From Axinella damicornis (Eukaryota; Porifera; Demospongiae; Axinellida; Axinellidae): a DNA stretch of 64,000 nt. A program made the position numbers and the translations under genes. The notes below the pieces were generated by a model. The model was not told the DNA's origin. It made no database searches and saw only the letters and a program-made list of their open reading frames with translations. Each line of letters opens with the position of its first letter. Positions within the stretch are counted from its first letter, which is position 1. This document shows, piece after piece, positions 45,146 to 60,200 of the stretch. The stretch spans positions 10,616,913 to 10,680,912 of the forward strand of contig OZ007505.1 of assembly GCA_963931865.1 (NCBI GenBank). Reading direction: 5' to 3'.

Positions 45146-45279
45146 CTAATAGGTTGCTCCTCCCCCGGTCTGCACCTGAAGATATCTTACTGCAGCGTCT
45201 TCTTCCAGCTCTGTTCTGAAAGGTGGTTGGCCTAAAGGGGTGCTCCTCTTCAGGTCCTTCACCATGTGCTGGAACTTCT
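45146..45279 (-). CDS. TRP gene candidate terminal exon
   Basis: A strong polypyrimidine tract (CTCTCTTCCCCCTCCACTCC, complement) precedes AG at 45280. The best-looking frame reads KFQHMVKDLKRSTPLGQPPF then RTELEEDAAVRYLQ and stops TAG at 45146-45148. Its phase does not match the micro-exon upstream, so an exon is missing or the acceptor differs. A GTAAGA inside it could also be a donor. Confidence 0.4.
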
Positions 45280-48200
45280 CTTGGGTCATGTAAAGGGTGG
45301 GAGTGGAGGGGGAAGAGAGTAGAAGAAGAAGGGCGGTTACATAGTTTCTCACACATAATTACACACACACACACACACACGAGATGCCTCCAGTCAAAAT
45401 GTGAGAGGAGCTCACATTTAACCTAATGATCGATCAACGGACTGAAGACAACTAGCTCACTCAAAACTCACATAGCGACAAACTGATTTCTCAGCTACAA
45501 AGGAGGTGTGGTACATTATCCCTCCGAACCTCTCCTATTTAATTAAGAGCCTCAGAAAAGATTGATCGAGCAGTCAAGGACAATGTGGATCATAAATCTT
45601 GATCCTGATAGCAGTTGTTAACGCTTCTACTGGCAACAAGACTACAACACAACTATGTATATGATCATGAAATCTACAATTTGAAACCAACTCGGACCAG
45701 AGAATGAAGTGGTAAATTATCCATGCACTCTTCACATACCTACAACGCCAGTTCTCCCTCTCCTCCCTGCACACACCACTCACTCTCACTTTAGTTCTTT
45801 ATCCAACGAGGCCATCTCCACGCTGAGCATCATCCTCAGTATTCTCCTTGTAATGAGAAAGTAATGGAGCAGCACTGTATTTCTGGAATCATCAGACACA
45901 ACTCAAAATCTAGCTATAGTCTTTACAATGCTGACTAGCTTCACAGCTGGCTAGCAATGTTATCTCTGCAGGGTTTCTTTGTCGGAATTCGCTAAGCAAG
46001 TAAGCAGTTGGCACCTTCCTCCCTCCTTTATGCCTTCTACCTTACTCTTTCTCCCCATTTTCTCTCTTCAGTCACAGATGGAGTCACATCAACGACAGTG
46101 ATGTTGGCCTCGTTCCCTGACGCCAAGCATTTACAAACTCATTCCCAAGCGGCATGGGGTTTAGGCATAGTCTCGCAGGCCAGCCTCTCGCGCCACACAC
46201 ACCTTTAGTGGAAGTTTTCTTGCATTCCATCAGTAGAGTTTCAGCGTAACAGACATCGCCGAAATTATTCTCACAGGTCTCATGCATGTAGCTACCCCAG
46301 TCTCTAAAGAACTGCGACTTTTCAGCATCCACTACGTACATGTAAACAGGTTCAGAGTACTCTATGATTGTACTCCCATAGAGCTGCATGGTATGTTATT
46401 ATGTCAACAGCAGAATCTACTCGATCATTATTATACCTGTGTTATTGGCTCCTGTATAATCCATAACTAATAACTATGTTTGTGGAGACTTTGTTTGGAG
46501 ATTCATTATACAGGGTAATCCTACCTTGATTGAATTTACTGTAGGAATAAAGCGATCTGCTAAACTCAAAACCCACATAATGACTTTTGTCCTGCTCTAT
46601 TGACAATGGGGTCAGATCGATGCATGGGTTTGGATTTCACACTGGACAACTTAATATCCAGTCTACGTATGGACGTCACTGTTGTCCTCAAACAATTAAG
46701 AATATGGCTTTCACAAAAAACAAAACACATGCACATCAACCTGATAATACTGACCCCCATTTCTGAAAACATACTTATTCGGAATCAAACCAATCTGTGA
46801 TTCAAGGTCATCCTACCTTAAACACAGGTGAAAGCTTTCGAGACCTGCAGGTCAATAAGTATGCATCATGCTCTAATGCACTTTGTAGCATGAGCAAACT
46901 TACAATTCAAAGCTCAAATTGAAACAAAAAACCAACCCAATAACAGAATGAAATATGCTATTGCAGGCAGACAAACATGTTCTTAGTAGTTTTACCCATG
47001 CAATGAGCTGAATTATTATACGTACAATAATAATCAAATCCAGGCACACTGACTGAAACATAATGCACATATAAGTGCAGAAAACATTATTTTATTGTTT
47101 CAAAAGATGATCCAGTTCCACACCTTCAGATTGTCACACTCTCTGCACTTGAAGCAACTGCTGTAAGAGAACCTTTTGCTCAACCATTGAGCCCCTTCAT
47201 ATAAAGAGAAAAAACAAGTAGAGTATTACGACTTGAGACTATTATTGTACTGCTAGGATTTGAACCCAAGACCATCTCTGAATACTAGTCAGATGCTCTT
47301 ACCACTAAGCTACCAGGCGTGTCTCAATCAATTTCAGGTAACGTGTTTGCTTTTGAATGTTGGAAAGAGCTACCTTTGTCCGTACTTGGTGTGGGTGTTA
47401 GGACTGTGACCTTTGACCCTCCAACTCAGGAACTAATATCACATAGTTGCACATCACCACACTTTGATCCAGTCACACATCACAGGCCGCGAAGCGCCGA
47501 TCAGTCCGCGCAAAGCGCGGAAAATGTTTTTCACTGCCAAAGGCAGTGAACAGAGGCGCGGAAAAAAAATTTTCTCGGTCGTTTTTCAGTCACCTGGATG
47601 AGCTCTCGCAGCACTTTCACTGCTTTGCACGTACTGCACTACCGCTGCTTCTGGTTTGCTTCACCTCTTCACTTTCACTAGAAGAGCTGTCACTAGGATT
47701 AGGGCTGGACGCGCGGAAGATAGTGGGAGTATCAGCAGCATCTTGCTTTCTCTTCGCCATATATTTGTCACCGCGTGGTAGCTAACCTCGCTTCCCAAGC
47801 CAGACGGATCGCAGTGTGGGAACGGGACATCCCAGCCCCGCCTAGGTACATGACGTCCGATCGATCGCATGTTGAACCTGCCGGCGTCCTGGCCGTAGCG
47901 TTGACACATAGTACAGCGAAGGTTAGTTTAGCAAGCTAGCCATTTTGTCGTGATAACGAATCAAGGAGTGCATAAATTTTAGGGGGTTCGATCGAACCCC
48001 TCGAACCCCCCCTGGCTACGGGCCTGCATCACACAGTGAACTAGTCTAGCTTAAAGTTCAGTATATCATCACAGTGGTACCACACACACACACATCAAGT
48101 AAATATTGGTGGTTACATGAACACACTATTCACCTGAGTTCCTCCAAAGCATCACTTTGCTTCTTCAGCTCCCTTTCCAGTCTCTCCAATTTCCTGTTAG

Positions 48201-51200
48201 CTTCACTTACTGGGGGCACCTCCCACTTTTCAAGAAGTTCTGTGACACAATGTGAGAGACACTGACACTGTCACTGGATATAATCATTGCAGTTAGTCTT
48301 AATTCCCTCTTCTTGTACAGTGTGCAATTAGCCACGATGAGAAGCAGGCTGAAATATACTTTGTTTGGATTCCTTACCCTGTGGATTCTTGATGATTTCT
48401 GAGCTTTCATAGAACTGCTTTCTGTAATCCTATAAGGAAATGATATTAGTCTTGTAAGTAGTACAAGACTGTGTCTTCCCTGCAATAGACTCCAAGCACC
48501 TTGCAATGAGTTTACCATTACGTATTCGCATCATGCCTCACTGAGCACAGTGTGAAGGAGTGGGCCTGAATTGGCAACCATGCGTAATTGACACCATGCT
48601 TGGTCTGTAGCAGCTCGACATTTTCTGAAGGAGCTCGGTCGGCGGCAACTCGGCATGTGCAGCAAGGTCACGGTCTTTATAAAAATTTTGCGAATGCTTC
48701 AATTAGTTGGTGAAAATCTTTCAACATGAATTATTGTCACACGAACGATTTTCAACACAAAGATATCCTGATCAATCCAGCACACAAATGCTCTTTGTTT
48801 GTACTGGAGTAATTAATTCCCAGAAACAATAGGAACACTAGCTCACTTTAGCAATCCTCTCCCATTTCAGGGATCCACTGTTCATGAAGCAGTTCTTATT
48901 GGCATTGGTACTTCAACACTGAATGAGACTATAGATTTAGTGTAGAATCGCATGGAATTACTTCTAGCCCTTGTGTTCATACTCCTGTGTTGAACACTAC
49001 ATTTCGACCTCTAGTACAATAGTGGTAACAACCGAATCTTGAGAGATAGCTGCTTCTCTGTAATGTACTATAATCATTTTCTTACTCTGAGCAAACTAAT
49101 TATCATAGTCTAGTCACTGTGTAAGTTGAGAGGGGCATCCTTACCGTGGCCAGGAGAGAGTTGTGTTCCACCCTAGCTACAATCCAGGCTCTGTTGATGG
49201 CCAGAGATCTCTGGGCATCCAGCTGTACATTGGTGTAGGTGTCACTCATTTGGGCAATGAGCAGGTTCAGCAGCACCACAATGACCAGGAAGAGGAACGT
49301 CAGGTAGAAAATCACACCAAGCCACCTGGGAAGGGCGGGGGCGGTGGTCATGATAGTTCAGTCAGTTTATAAGACCGGTGAAAAGTCATTTTGGCAATGG
49401 CGTAGCCAAATCCGGGCCCACCAGTCAGTATGATCGTCACTTTTTTTTTTTGATATCACGGTACAAGGGGCAACCGCACTCCTGGTAGCCGCAGGTAAAT
49501 GGTAGCACAAGCTAAGTGTGACAGTTCGTTCCAATTACCACACATCACGTGAGTACCATGATAGATATATACAGGGAAGATCAGAAATTATATACCTTCT
49601 CAAGTCTCAAGTACCATTCATAGCCGCGTTGCAACCCCACCGCACTGTACCGCGAGCGCAAGCTGCAATTCGTTCCAATTAACGCACATGCCACGTGGCA
49701 ACCAAGCTCAGTCGATCACGAGCAATGGCGACCAAAAGGAAGACAAGACATTATTACAGCACTCACAACATAGCCAGCACGGTGAGTTTAGCATGTCAGT
49801 GTCAGTGAACGATAGCGATCGCGGCTATGTGGTCAGAATCTTTGTAGCGCCTTCGTAAGACTGTACTGGCAACCAACGTCGAAGACAGCGATCGAGCAAT
49901 GGCGGCCGACGGCACGACAAAAGCGCTTGTATCTCTGCCACCAAGGTGAGTTTCAGCACAATTATTTTGATTTTATGTCACTGCATCATAGCGATCACGA
50001 CGGTGTAGTCAGAATCTTTGTAGGCCATTCCGAAGTAGTCAAACGTTTATTACATTATTTAATTATTTACATTACGCGGCACAATTTTTCCTATACAAGG
50101 AGTGTAACATACACTGCACATGTGCAATTTATACTAGTCTAGTATGCCATGTGTACGAAATGGCGAAGTCTCAAAGGCAATGTAGTCTACTGGAGCGGAC
50201 TTAAGAAGACATTGCGGAAGGGAACGAGTCTGTGGCATTGGCAAAAAAAAAATTGTCGGCTTAGAATTAGTAGGCTTGGGCTACCGGCTTACATTTCCTT
50301 TCCTTGTCGAGAGGGAGACATTCACAGATTGCATGGAAACCAGATACGCAGTGGAGGTGCGATGAGAGTCAATCTACATACGTAGGTTACTGAAAAATGT
50401 CTGTGAAAATTTTTCCGTGCTTCGTGCAGTGCTTCGTGCAGATTAGATCAGCGCTATGCGCCTCTATTCACTGCATTTGGCAGTGGCAATACTCAGGCCC
50501 TGGCATCACAGAAATCCTAGCTACGCCACTGCAGTTTGGCAGGGATGACCTACAGTCCCAGGTGTATCTACAGGTGCAGAGGTTTGGCATAAACAGGTGA
50601 GGATAAGGTGTTGCTATGTGCTCTTGACTGGGTTGTCGTAAATTCGAAACACTATGCTGAGCTACATGTATTTGCATGTACCTTTGTATTACAGACACAA
50701 AATGCGTCTAGGCAAAAATATGTTCCAGAGTATGTACTGCTTCAGTAAAATCTTTTTTTTTCTGGCATGACCCGCTCAGGGTTTTCTTCTTGCCATTGTT
50801 CTTTCTCTGAGTTCGTTATTGGTATTGGGTAATGTTCAACACTTTGTATTGAAATGCAGCTATATGTACATGGTATGGTAGAACTTGAGGTATAGTAACG
50901 CTATAGTCAGAAGAGCTCCAAGCCTTCAAACAGTATTAGCAAATGTGTCAACTGCCACTTAAAACTCCGTTGGTACTTACTTGAAGCCCCGAGGCCCAAA
51001 GTACTGGTCCACAATGCTTCCCCCCTCAACCATCACCCTCAGTCCCGTAAAGAGGACATTGTAGAATTCCCTGCAGGTAAACAGCAGTGAAACTGCTACA
51101 TGTACGTACCTGTAAGGATTTTAACTATAAGTACAATCAGTACTTACTGTGTTTCGAAGGGAAAAATATCCAAACTTGTATTCAATGTCCCAGTTTCTGA

Positions 51201-54200
51201 AGTTGTCATGTTGCTTTCATTTCCAAATGAACCATTTGCAGAGAATGGCATACGAAGTTGTGTATCAGTGGATCTCACCTCACCGCGAAGTGCGAAATAG
51301 AAAGCACCTGAAAAAGAGATCAAAAATACCAAGAAGATTGTCCCAAACTGGATCATGTCCTGTAGCATGACTTGGTATAGGATCTGTACGTATGCACCAG
51401 TGGACCTGAGAGGATGAGAGGGTTCACTGGATCAAGAAGTGGTAATGAATGTATGGAGATGAGGACTGGAAAATTATCTATGATACTGCCACATTTTCAC
51501 TTAGTCATAAAAACTACCTGAATACGGCAGCATATTTGAATGCCCTCAAGCCATTAAAGAGATAGCTGAAGGAAGCAAAGATCCACTGAACGTCTGAGCC
51601 GACTGCTCGAAAAGGGATGATGAGGAAGGTGAATATCACTGCAGAGGAGTCCAGGTAGTTGTAGTAGTCCAGGAAGTAGTGGAGTCTGTGACTGCAGAAT
51701 AGGAAATATTTAATTGTTGTAAGTATTCAACTATCCACACAGCTTGCTAATAAATGAGGTTTAATGGTGATTAAAGCAAGCTAACAGGGGTGAGTTCACC
51801 TGGTGAATTAACTAGCACACAAGCCCTTCTGCCTGAGTTGGCCAGCTGTCTGTGAAGTGGGTCAGTGGATAACTTTCCTGTTGATGGGAGACTGGGCTGT
51901 TTTGCGGCATGATGGTTTGGGTGGGGAAGGCACTTTGCGAGAGGACATGAAACATCATGCACACTGTCACTGGAAGGTTGACAGAAAACTTGGAGTATTT
52001 ACTGCTTCACAAGCAGTTGGCTGGCTCAGGCAGAAGGGTGCCCAATTAGCCGACCAGGCTGGGAGCTCTAGCCAAGTGGAAGCGTGCGTTACCAACTCCT
52101 CCTTCCCCTCTCTCAGCTGCCATGCATGATCCTCACAGCTGTTAATTGTTGTGCAACCCCATTCAAGGAAATATTTCTCCCCAAAGAACTATAAAGTCTC
52201 ACATTCGGAGCTGATTTAACTCAGTGATGCCATAGTAGCCTATCAGCAACAAGGCTGCCCCCTCGCAGATGCCTCTGAAGATGTCCAGTGGCTGGTCATA
52301 CAAACGCGGGTCTTGCTTCCTTGCTGCAGATACCAATGCAGATGTCAGTGCTGCCATGACACAGAGGAAGTAGAAAAAATTAAGTCTGTAGGAAGAAGGA
52401 AAGCAGGTGCATTATTGTTTATTTATATGCCAATCAATGTATGCATGTGTAATCTGGCCAGCATTGCAATTGGGCTATCACACAGGAGTAAATGTGGGAC
52501 AGGACGGACATCGTCATTGACAAAGTGGCTACTGTTAGATTGCCTGTTCGAGTCTGTTGTGGGAACACTTCACTTTAGAACTAGTTGCTACGTACACCAC
52601 ACATACGGGCACTCCTCCAAGCAGCAGAAGTGCCCAAAAAGTCAAATGCGAAACTTGATCCCACCATGGGCTCGAACGGGCAAGCGGACGGTGTTGACAC
52701 GGAGACACTCTGATAGTTACGGTGCCCGACCTGTCCAGTATCTACAGGTAGCTTTTCCTGTGTCACATGAAGTACAAGACGGAAGGGTCTTGACATCCTT
52801 ACAAGAATGCCCATCTGGCGAAGAGTTTCCACTTCCTTCTTAACAGCAGACGAACAACATCATGGTAGACAACCTCCTACAATCAGAGAGTGATCAGATA
52901 GTCATACATGTAGATGAAGCATACCGTAGATCCGGAAATTTTCGCCGTAATTTATTTTCGTCGATATTGCATTACGACGAAAATTAGAAACACGAAATAT
53001 TAAATATTTCAACGTTGAATAATAATTTATAATTATTCTACTTAACGTGTGAGTTTTCGTGAATCGAAGTACAAGTATGGCTCTGCTGCGCTACCAGAAA
53101 CCTGTCGATGGTGTTCCCGATCCTGGAAGATCGCTGAGCTCTTCTAGCTATACCAGCCCAAGCGCGCGATCGCAGAAGCGAACTTCTGAAGGCAGTTGGA
53201 ACCGCGGACCGAGACAGACGGGTGAAATCTTTCGAGGTAAGTAGCCGATGGCAGTTCCCTCTCTATCGGTGATACGGCATGGGTGTCTGCTGCATTCCCT
53301 CGCTCGCGCTGATCCGAGGCTCCAGCTTCTCTCCAATGGCGCAACATGGTATCCGGTCCCGGGAACGTGCACGTGTATGCGCTAGGAGTACGCGTGAACA
53401 AAATTTTCGCGTGGTTTAATTTTCGTCGGTGAGCTCGAGCGACGAAAATAAAACAACGCGAAAAATTAAAAGGCGAAATATATTTAACGCGAAAATTTCC
53501 GGATCTACGGTACACTGAAAGCTGAAGTATTGGAAGTTGGTACAGTTTGCTAAACTATTTCCAAAAACTTGTCTGGTTGGCTTCAGCCAGTAAGGAACCC
53601 CACAGGTGCACTATACACTGTAATCGCTTGCATGCTCCAGAATAGCACCCTGGGGTGCTACACTGGTGTTTCCATGGTGACCTAATTGCGTTACCAATTG
53701 GTGTGAACAAAATAACTAAGTAGTGGCACACAAAGGGAAGTTGTATGTAGTTTTGCTAGGTGAAACGTTGTCCATGGGATTGCCTGGAGGAGTAGTCTCA
53801 TTCCCAGACCTTTCATCCAGCAGCCAACATAAAGCAGCAGCTGACAGAGCAGTTCGCACACTACCAGAGTGCCTGCTCAGCAGCGGGTGGAGCTCGGACC
53901 ACGGAGATCCATGCTGAGATAGCCAAGCTATCTCTACCAGTAAGGACGCTTGAAATTGCTCTCTTTTTGTTCTGCTTTCAGCTCTGAGTATCCCAAACTC
54001 CTTAAATTGCTCCAAGTGCGTCTTCAATTTCGTCTTGTTTAACCTTCTCACCGTTCAGTAGCTTTCTTAACAACACCATTCTCATCCATATTCAATTTTG
54101 TCTCATGCAAAACTGCAGAGCTATGACATAATCACTGGCAGGAGTGCAAGCTGATTGGTCAGTTCGAATCCAATTCGTGCAGGTTCTGCTAGACCTCCCT

Positions 54201-57200
54201 CTCTTCTGTTTCCTTGCCTTCATTTTTGGGGGGAAAGAGGGAGGGTCTAGCAGCTAAACTGGAGATACACACCCAGGGTAAGTATTGTATGACTAGAAGA
54301 ATGCATGACATTGTGGGGCGAGCCTGAGTACAGAACATTGAGCATTTGCATGCACATGACTGTCATCAGCAACTGTATATCTCAGCAACTGTATATCTCA
54401 GCAACTGGACTGGTCTTAATATGATAAATTATGTAGTGCAATGAGTGGTGTGCTGGGTTTTCACTCAGCAGGTCACATAATTATTGCATCGATATACATT
54501 ATGGTAAGCCGAAGGCTATGGATAGGGATCAAGAAACCTCTTTTCACTGCCTCGTAGGCAATCAGCGGTGAAAATTCCCTAAAGCGATCTTGGGACATGC
54601 TTAATTATATGTGTATGTGTCCACGTGCAATGACTGAAAACTATAGTGGATTGCAGTTCCGTTCGAATATTCCGTGACCATACTGGGCATGAGACTTGAC
54701 CATACATGGCAAGAACTTCCCATGGGTGGAGCTTCACTGAAATGAAACGGTCCGGAATACGCTGAAGTCCGGAATGCACTTTGCGTGAGTGTTACATTTG
54801 CAGAACACCGTTTCATGAATATCCATCAAATATGCATTCAAACAGAACTGCAATCTGCTGTATGTAAATGTCCACTACAATGGCTTCAGGTTAAGTACCT
54901 GTAAATATATTCACCACTGATTGTCATATCATATACTAGTCTCGGTCCCAGACCCAAACCACCCCAGCACAGATCGCAACTAGTATCACGCGCGGGGAGC
55001 GATCCGCGCTGGGGTTGTTTGGGTCTGGGGCCGAGACTAATCATATACCAGAAGAAGCATTATGGGAGTTTCACTCTTCATGCAGAGTCCTCATACTTTG
55101 TTGTTGCTCTTGGCAATCTTCTGCAGACACGACTTGGTAGAAGAGTTAAAATTCGGATCAACTGGGGAGCGTCCATCCTCATCACCATCCAGAATTGAGT
55201 AGTATATAACATAGCTGTTCTGTTCACCAGGGATGGGCTCTAACATTGTGTCCAGAACTGCCAGAACTGTGTCCTGTTGCACAGAGAATAGCAGATTTAC
55301 TACGCAGTACATGTACGCAGAACGTTCTTAAATATAAGTCTTCCAGGAATCAAAATTTAATACTACAATCTGTATGTATTTCTTTCTGTACAGTTTGTTT
55401 CACTGCCAGAAGTGGAGGTAGTAAAAACTGTGAGAGAGAAGACAGTTGGAATCGGCTGAGTCCTCTAGCCTGTGCCGCTATATGCAGACTTGCTTCCGCT
55501 CCTCTGCCGTGGGTCTAGTGGCTCAGTGGTAAGAACGTCTGAGTGGTATTCAGAAGGTCTTGCATGGGTTCGAATCGTCCCACATTTTGTTTCTGAGGAT
55601 TATTCACTCTTACATATGGTATGTTATCTCTCAGCCTAGCGTTGAAACCCCTGTCCCACCCTTGAAGAACCTACTCCTAATGACTTTGCTGGAAGTGCCA
55701 TCATCAAGCTGATACCGTAGATCGGGAAATTTTCGTTTTAACGATCATTGTGTCAAGAATGGAGATGTACAAACGAGGTGGTGCTATGCCATGGTCACTG
55801 ACGTACAGACAAAGCGTTCTTCTGGGCTGTATCTCCTGTACGGCCCGCGCTTCTTCCCTTCCGCTTCGGCCCGCTTGTTGATTTGAGCACCTCTTAATTC
55901 GCTGAGGCAATACCTCACAAAGGAACGGAGAGCGACAGAGATCTTTTGGGATTGGGGAGTCCATCGGCGGGCTTGAAGAATCGCACAAGGACCGTGAGCG
56001 CAGCACAGGTGAATTCAGTAGTAGTTTACACGTGGCTGACCGTAAATATTATTCGTTGCTGTTAATATCCGTTGTAATAAATTTTGCACGTTAAAGTTTC
56101 GTGTTGACGGCAAATACGAAAATATTTTAACAACAAATATTTCCCGATCTACGGTAGTTTGTTGACAAAAGACAAATGGGTATAAAAGGGCTGTATCCTG
56201 CTTTTACTGTAGGTCACACACACGTACGACACAGTTTACTCCATACATGTGACTGGAACTACAGTAGTAATTTTGTGTTGACCTGGTACTATAATTCCCT
56301 TGTTGCATAATGCTATCAATTAGGGTTCCACGATACTGGTATCGGTATTGGTCCCAATGCCAGTGGTGAATATCGGGTATCGGGTATTGGAATCGCGTGG
56401 TACTGATGACCATATGACATGAGTCTGACTGTTGCTCGAACAATCAATGATATGGTAAGCTTTAGGAGCATTCTGTGTGAATGCTAATGAGGCTTGTTTC
56501 AAAATTTATCGGAATCGGATCACCATATTGGAATCAGAAATACTGGGTATCAGTGGGGTACTACTATCAATGCCATAGACATCTACACACCACACCACTC
56601 ACCAACCTTCATATCTTTTTTCTCAAGAAGATTATGCAGGCTTAGGCTACACGGCAAACTCCTGCTTCCCATAAACAGGTGGCGAACTCTGCAGCAAAAG
56701 AAAATTATACTGGTTGGAGTAGACACACTTCATGCAGCATTGGTGGAGCCCCTGACTGATAAAACCAGTTAATGGGAGTCTATAGTAACACATCCAGTTT
56801 AATGTATCTGGGATCAAGACAGCAGTATATTCAAACAGAGATTTACTTGAGGCGCCACATGTTCACGATCGAGATGGCTAAGCAAAGGCATCGCTCAGAG
56901 TCGTCGAGCTGTGATGGCTTTGTAACACGAAACAAGCACAAGATCGACTATAATGCATCTCGGAAGACAGGTACATTCCAGTGTACGACAGTTCTGCTTC
57001 TACCGTTGTCGGTCTGTTGTACTCCGTTTGCAAGCAACACGGCATAAAGCAGAGAAACAGTGCAGGGAAATGGAAAGATAAACCGTGCACCTTGTTCCCC
57101 CCCCCCCGCCCTATGTAAAATTCCTGCCGAGAACACTGATGCAGGTCATAGAAAAAGCCTGCTAGAAAATGGAGATAAAGAATCTAGGGCCACATCAACA

Positions 57201-60200
57201 GTTGAGGGATCTGATACTGTACCAAATCATGTGGCATGCTCCTTTCCCCGCCAACATAGTTCACCAGCTAGAATCAGACCCTAATGTATCCCATGGGAAA
57301 GTTTTTGAATTTTAATCTTTTGCATGGCCAGTAGCTCCTTCCCCTTTCTATATGTCATTACACATCATTAAGTATCATTATGTATGGTTATCCTCCCAGA
57401 TGGGCCTAATAGTAAATGTGTACTTAGTCTTTCCTGGTACTCATGAATGTCCTTTTGATAAGTGCATTTCCTGGTATTTTTGATTGGGGTCACAGAAAAT
57501 AATTAATGTCTGACTTTTTAACATCCCACTTACAGTTAAATTGAAGTAGTGGAATTAAATAAGAAGGCAAGGAACCTGATGCTGTAATCTTCGACATAGC
57601 AAGGCTTTTGACTCTGTGCCAGATCAGGAACTATAACTTGCAACCAGCACAAATTATCTTGTGAACTGGATTTACCATAATAGCAGAATGTGCACTGTGG
57701 TGCTAAATGTTCTTCATTACCAGTACAGCCAGGTGTCCCCCAAGGCTATGTCATGGGATATCAGTTGGTCCATGTATACATCAGTTGGTCCATGTATACA
57801 TCAGTTAGCCTCGTTCCCATGTCCAGCTTTCAGTATGGAAAAGCAGGGAGGGCTTTGTACATTTCCTCACGTGAGCATGACGTAATCAACAAATGGCAAA
57901 ATTTGAAGAACAAAGACGCTACGTTTTGCGTGTTATTCAACCATCTACACGTTCAACACTCGGTGAGTATGGCAGTTGTCTAGATACGTGAGGTATGTTA
58001 CCTGGTGCCTTCACTCCTCTTGCTGTTCTGAGACCCAGCACGCCAATATTCATCTTTCTACCATCCTTCTACCCTTGACGTCACTCACATGAGGAACTGT
58101 ACCAGGCCCTCCTTGACGTCATTCACATGAGGAACTGTACCAGGCCCTCCGCATTCTTCGTGCAACCAAAAACAGGGTGGGGCTGGGAGCAAGGCTATTA
58201 TATAAGTATCACCATAGTACCAAGCTATACCGGAAAATATCACGAGTTTGTTGCCGTAGTATTGTTACGAGTGCGAAGCACGAGTAACAATGCCGAAGGC
58301 GACAAACGAGTGATATGTTTCCGGTATAGCTTGGTACTATGGTGATACTGATTTTATCATACAAACCTGGAATTTCATTGCACGTTCCTCTACCAATGAA
58401 CGTAGCGAATGCGCGTTACCATAGCTTGCTTGGCGACAATATTTTTCAGTTCTGGTTCACCCTTCGCGTTAGTACGGCAAGCTTCAAACGCTTGGGCGAG
58501 AAGGCCTGTGTACCAAGCCCAAAGCGGAGCCACGGCAGCTGTACGGTCGGTCCACGCTGATGACTGGCAGTTGTACGGTCCATTTCAAACGGGATGCCCG
58601 AGTATACGAACGAGTTCAACCTCGACTTCCGGAAGTATCGAGATGTAAGTCAGTCCTCTTCAGGAGCCCAAAAGGTAGTCAGTATCAGCTAGTCCAGGTA
58701 GTCTCTGACACGAAACTACCATAGATTTGCTGTAGCGCACGTGACTTACTGTACATAATACGGATCTCTCGCGTGACCAACAGTACTAATACGGATTTTT
58801 CACGTGACCTGCACAAAATACGGGTTTTTATCAACTGCGCTTGCGTACAAGGCTTTCCCATTGACTGCTGTACATTATTCAAACATAGGTGTATGATAAA
58901 TATCAGTATCATCTACATCATCTGCAGGTATTTGCAATGCAGTTGTATGGCTAAGAGGTTTGTGTTTCAGCAATTAATGCAAATACGAATGCACTTAATA
59001 AAACCTCATAATATTATGTATCTCCAGTAGTTTGACCACATCTGGAGTCCTCTTGCCCAACCTCGGCTCGATTTACATTATGCAGTTGTGTTCTTTAGAG
59101 ACTTTGCACATTAATATTTGCCAATAGAGTGGGTCTGAAATCCTGGAAATGTGAATGTTCAGAGAAGCAAACCAAGCTATGGAGCTCGGCAAAGAGACAA
59201 TACCGTAGATCGGGAAATTTTTGTTGTTAAAATATTTTCGTAGTTGCTCACAATTTAATTACAACGGATAATTTTTACGGTCAGCCACGTGTAAACTTAT
59301 AGTACTGAATTTCACCTGTGCTGCGCTCACGGTCCTTCTGCGATTCTTCAAGCCCGCCGATGGACTCCCCTATCCCAAAAGAACTGTTCCTTCGCGAGGT
59401 ATTGCCTCAGCGAATAGGGTGGTGCTTGAATCGACAAGCAGGCCGAAGCGGAAGGGAACAAGCACGGGCCGTACAGGAGATACATCCCAGAAGAACGCTT
59501 TGTCGGTACGTCAGTGACCATGGCATAGCAGCAGCTCGTTCGTGCATCTCCATTCTTGACAGAATGATCGTTAAAAAAATTCATTGATGAGCTATATTAC
59601 GAAAATTTACGCAACGAAAAATTTACATACGAAATATTTTTAACACGAAAATTTCTCGATCTACGGTATGTAGTGTACCACTGTACTAACACATTGGTCA
59701 TTTGAACTTCACAGTATAGTTACGTAGTTACCCAGGTTGCAGACAGTGGTTGCAGACAGCGGTAGTGGAGAGTAACTGTAAAGAGGAAGCTGGTCCATAT
59801 TGTCTCTAATGTGTTAATTACAGTGGTACACTACACAGAACTCCCTGGAGGACCAGCCAAGTGGCTGAAGGGACATTTCCACCTTAACTATCTATCTACT
59901 ATCATCTCTCTAAATCATGATTGAGTTACCAGGGAGTTTCCACAATAATTGCATTTTTAGTCAGTACTAATTATAGTTACCTCAGGTGACCCTACAGATA
60001 GTAATGTGGTTTAGATCTGCACATTTTATCTCTGCTTCCTCTCTGCTTCCTCTCTGTTACGTACCTCCATATCTCTGTTACGGATCTGGTTGCCTTATCT
60101 CCAAAATATACTACTCATAATATTATAAGCACTGTCTTTTGTCTGCAACCAGGGTAACCACTGTGCAGTTTAGCTACAGTGTGAAGTTGCCATCATTATA

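Noticed and set aside
45042..45380. Alternative frame DPREVPAHGEGPEEEHPF... as the TRP terminal exon
   Set aside because: It fits the phase of the preceding exon, but its composition looks like a shadow of the better frame KFQHMVKDLKRS. It is kept only as a possibility.
47248..47318. Functional tRNA-Thr gene
   Set aside because: The acceptor stem does not pair and the variable region is odd, so it was called a tRNA-like repeat.
55704..56006. Protein MLRSRSLCDSSSPPMDSPIP... in two copies
   Set aside because: Both copies lie inside inverted-repeat MITEs without any domain, and the frame reaches into the terminal repeat.
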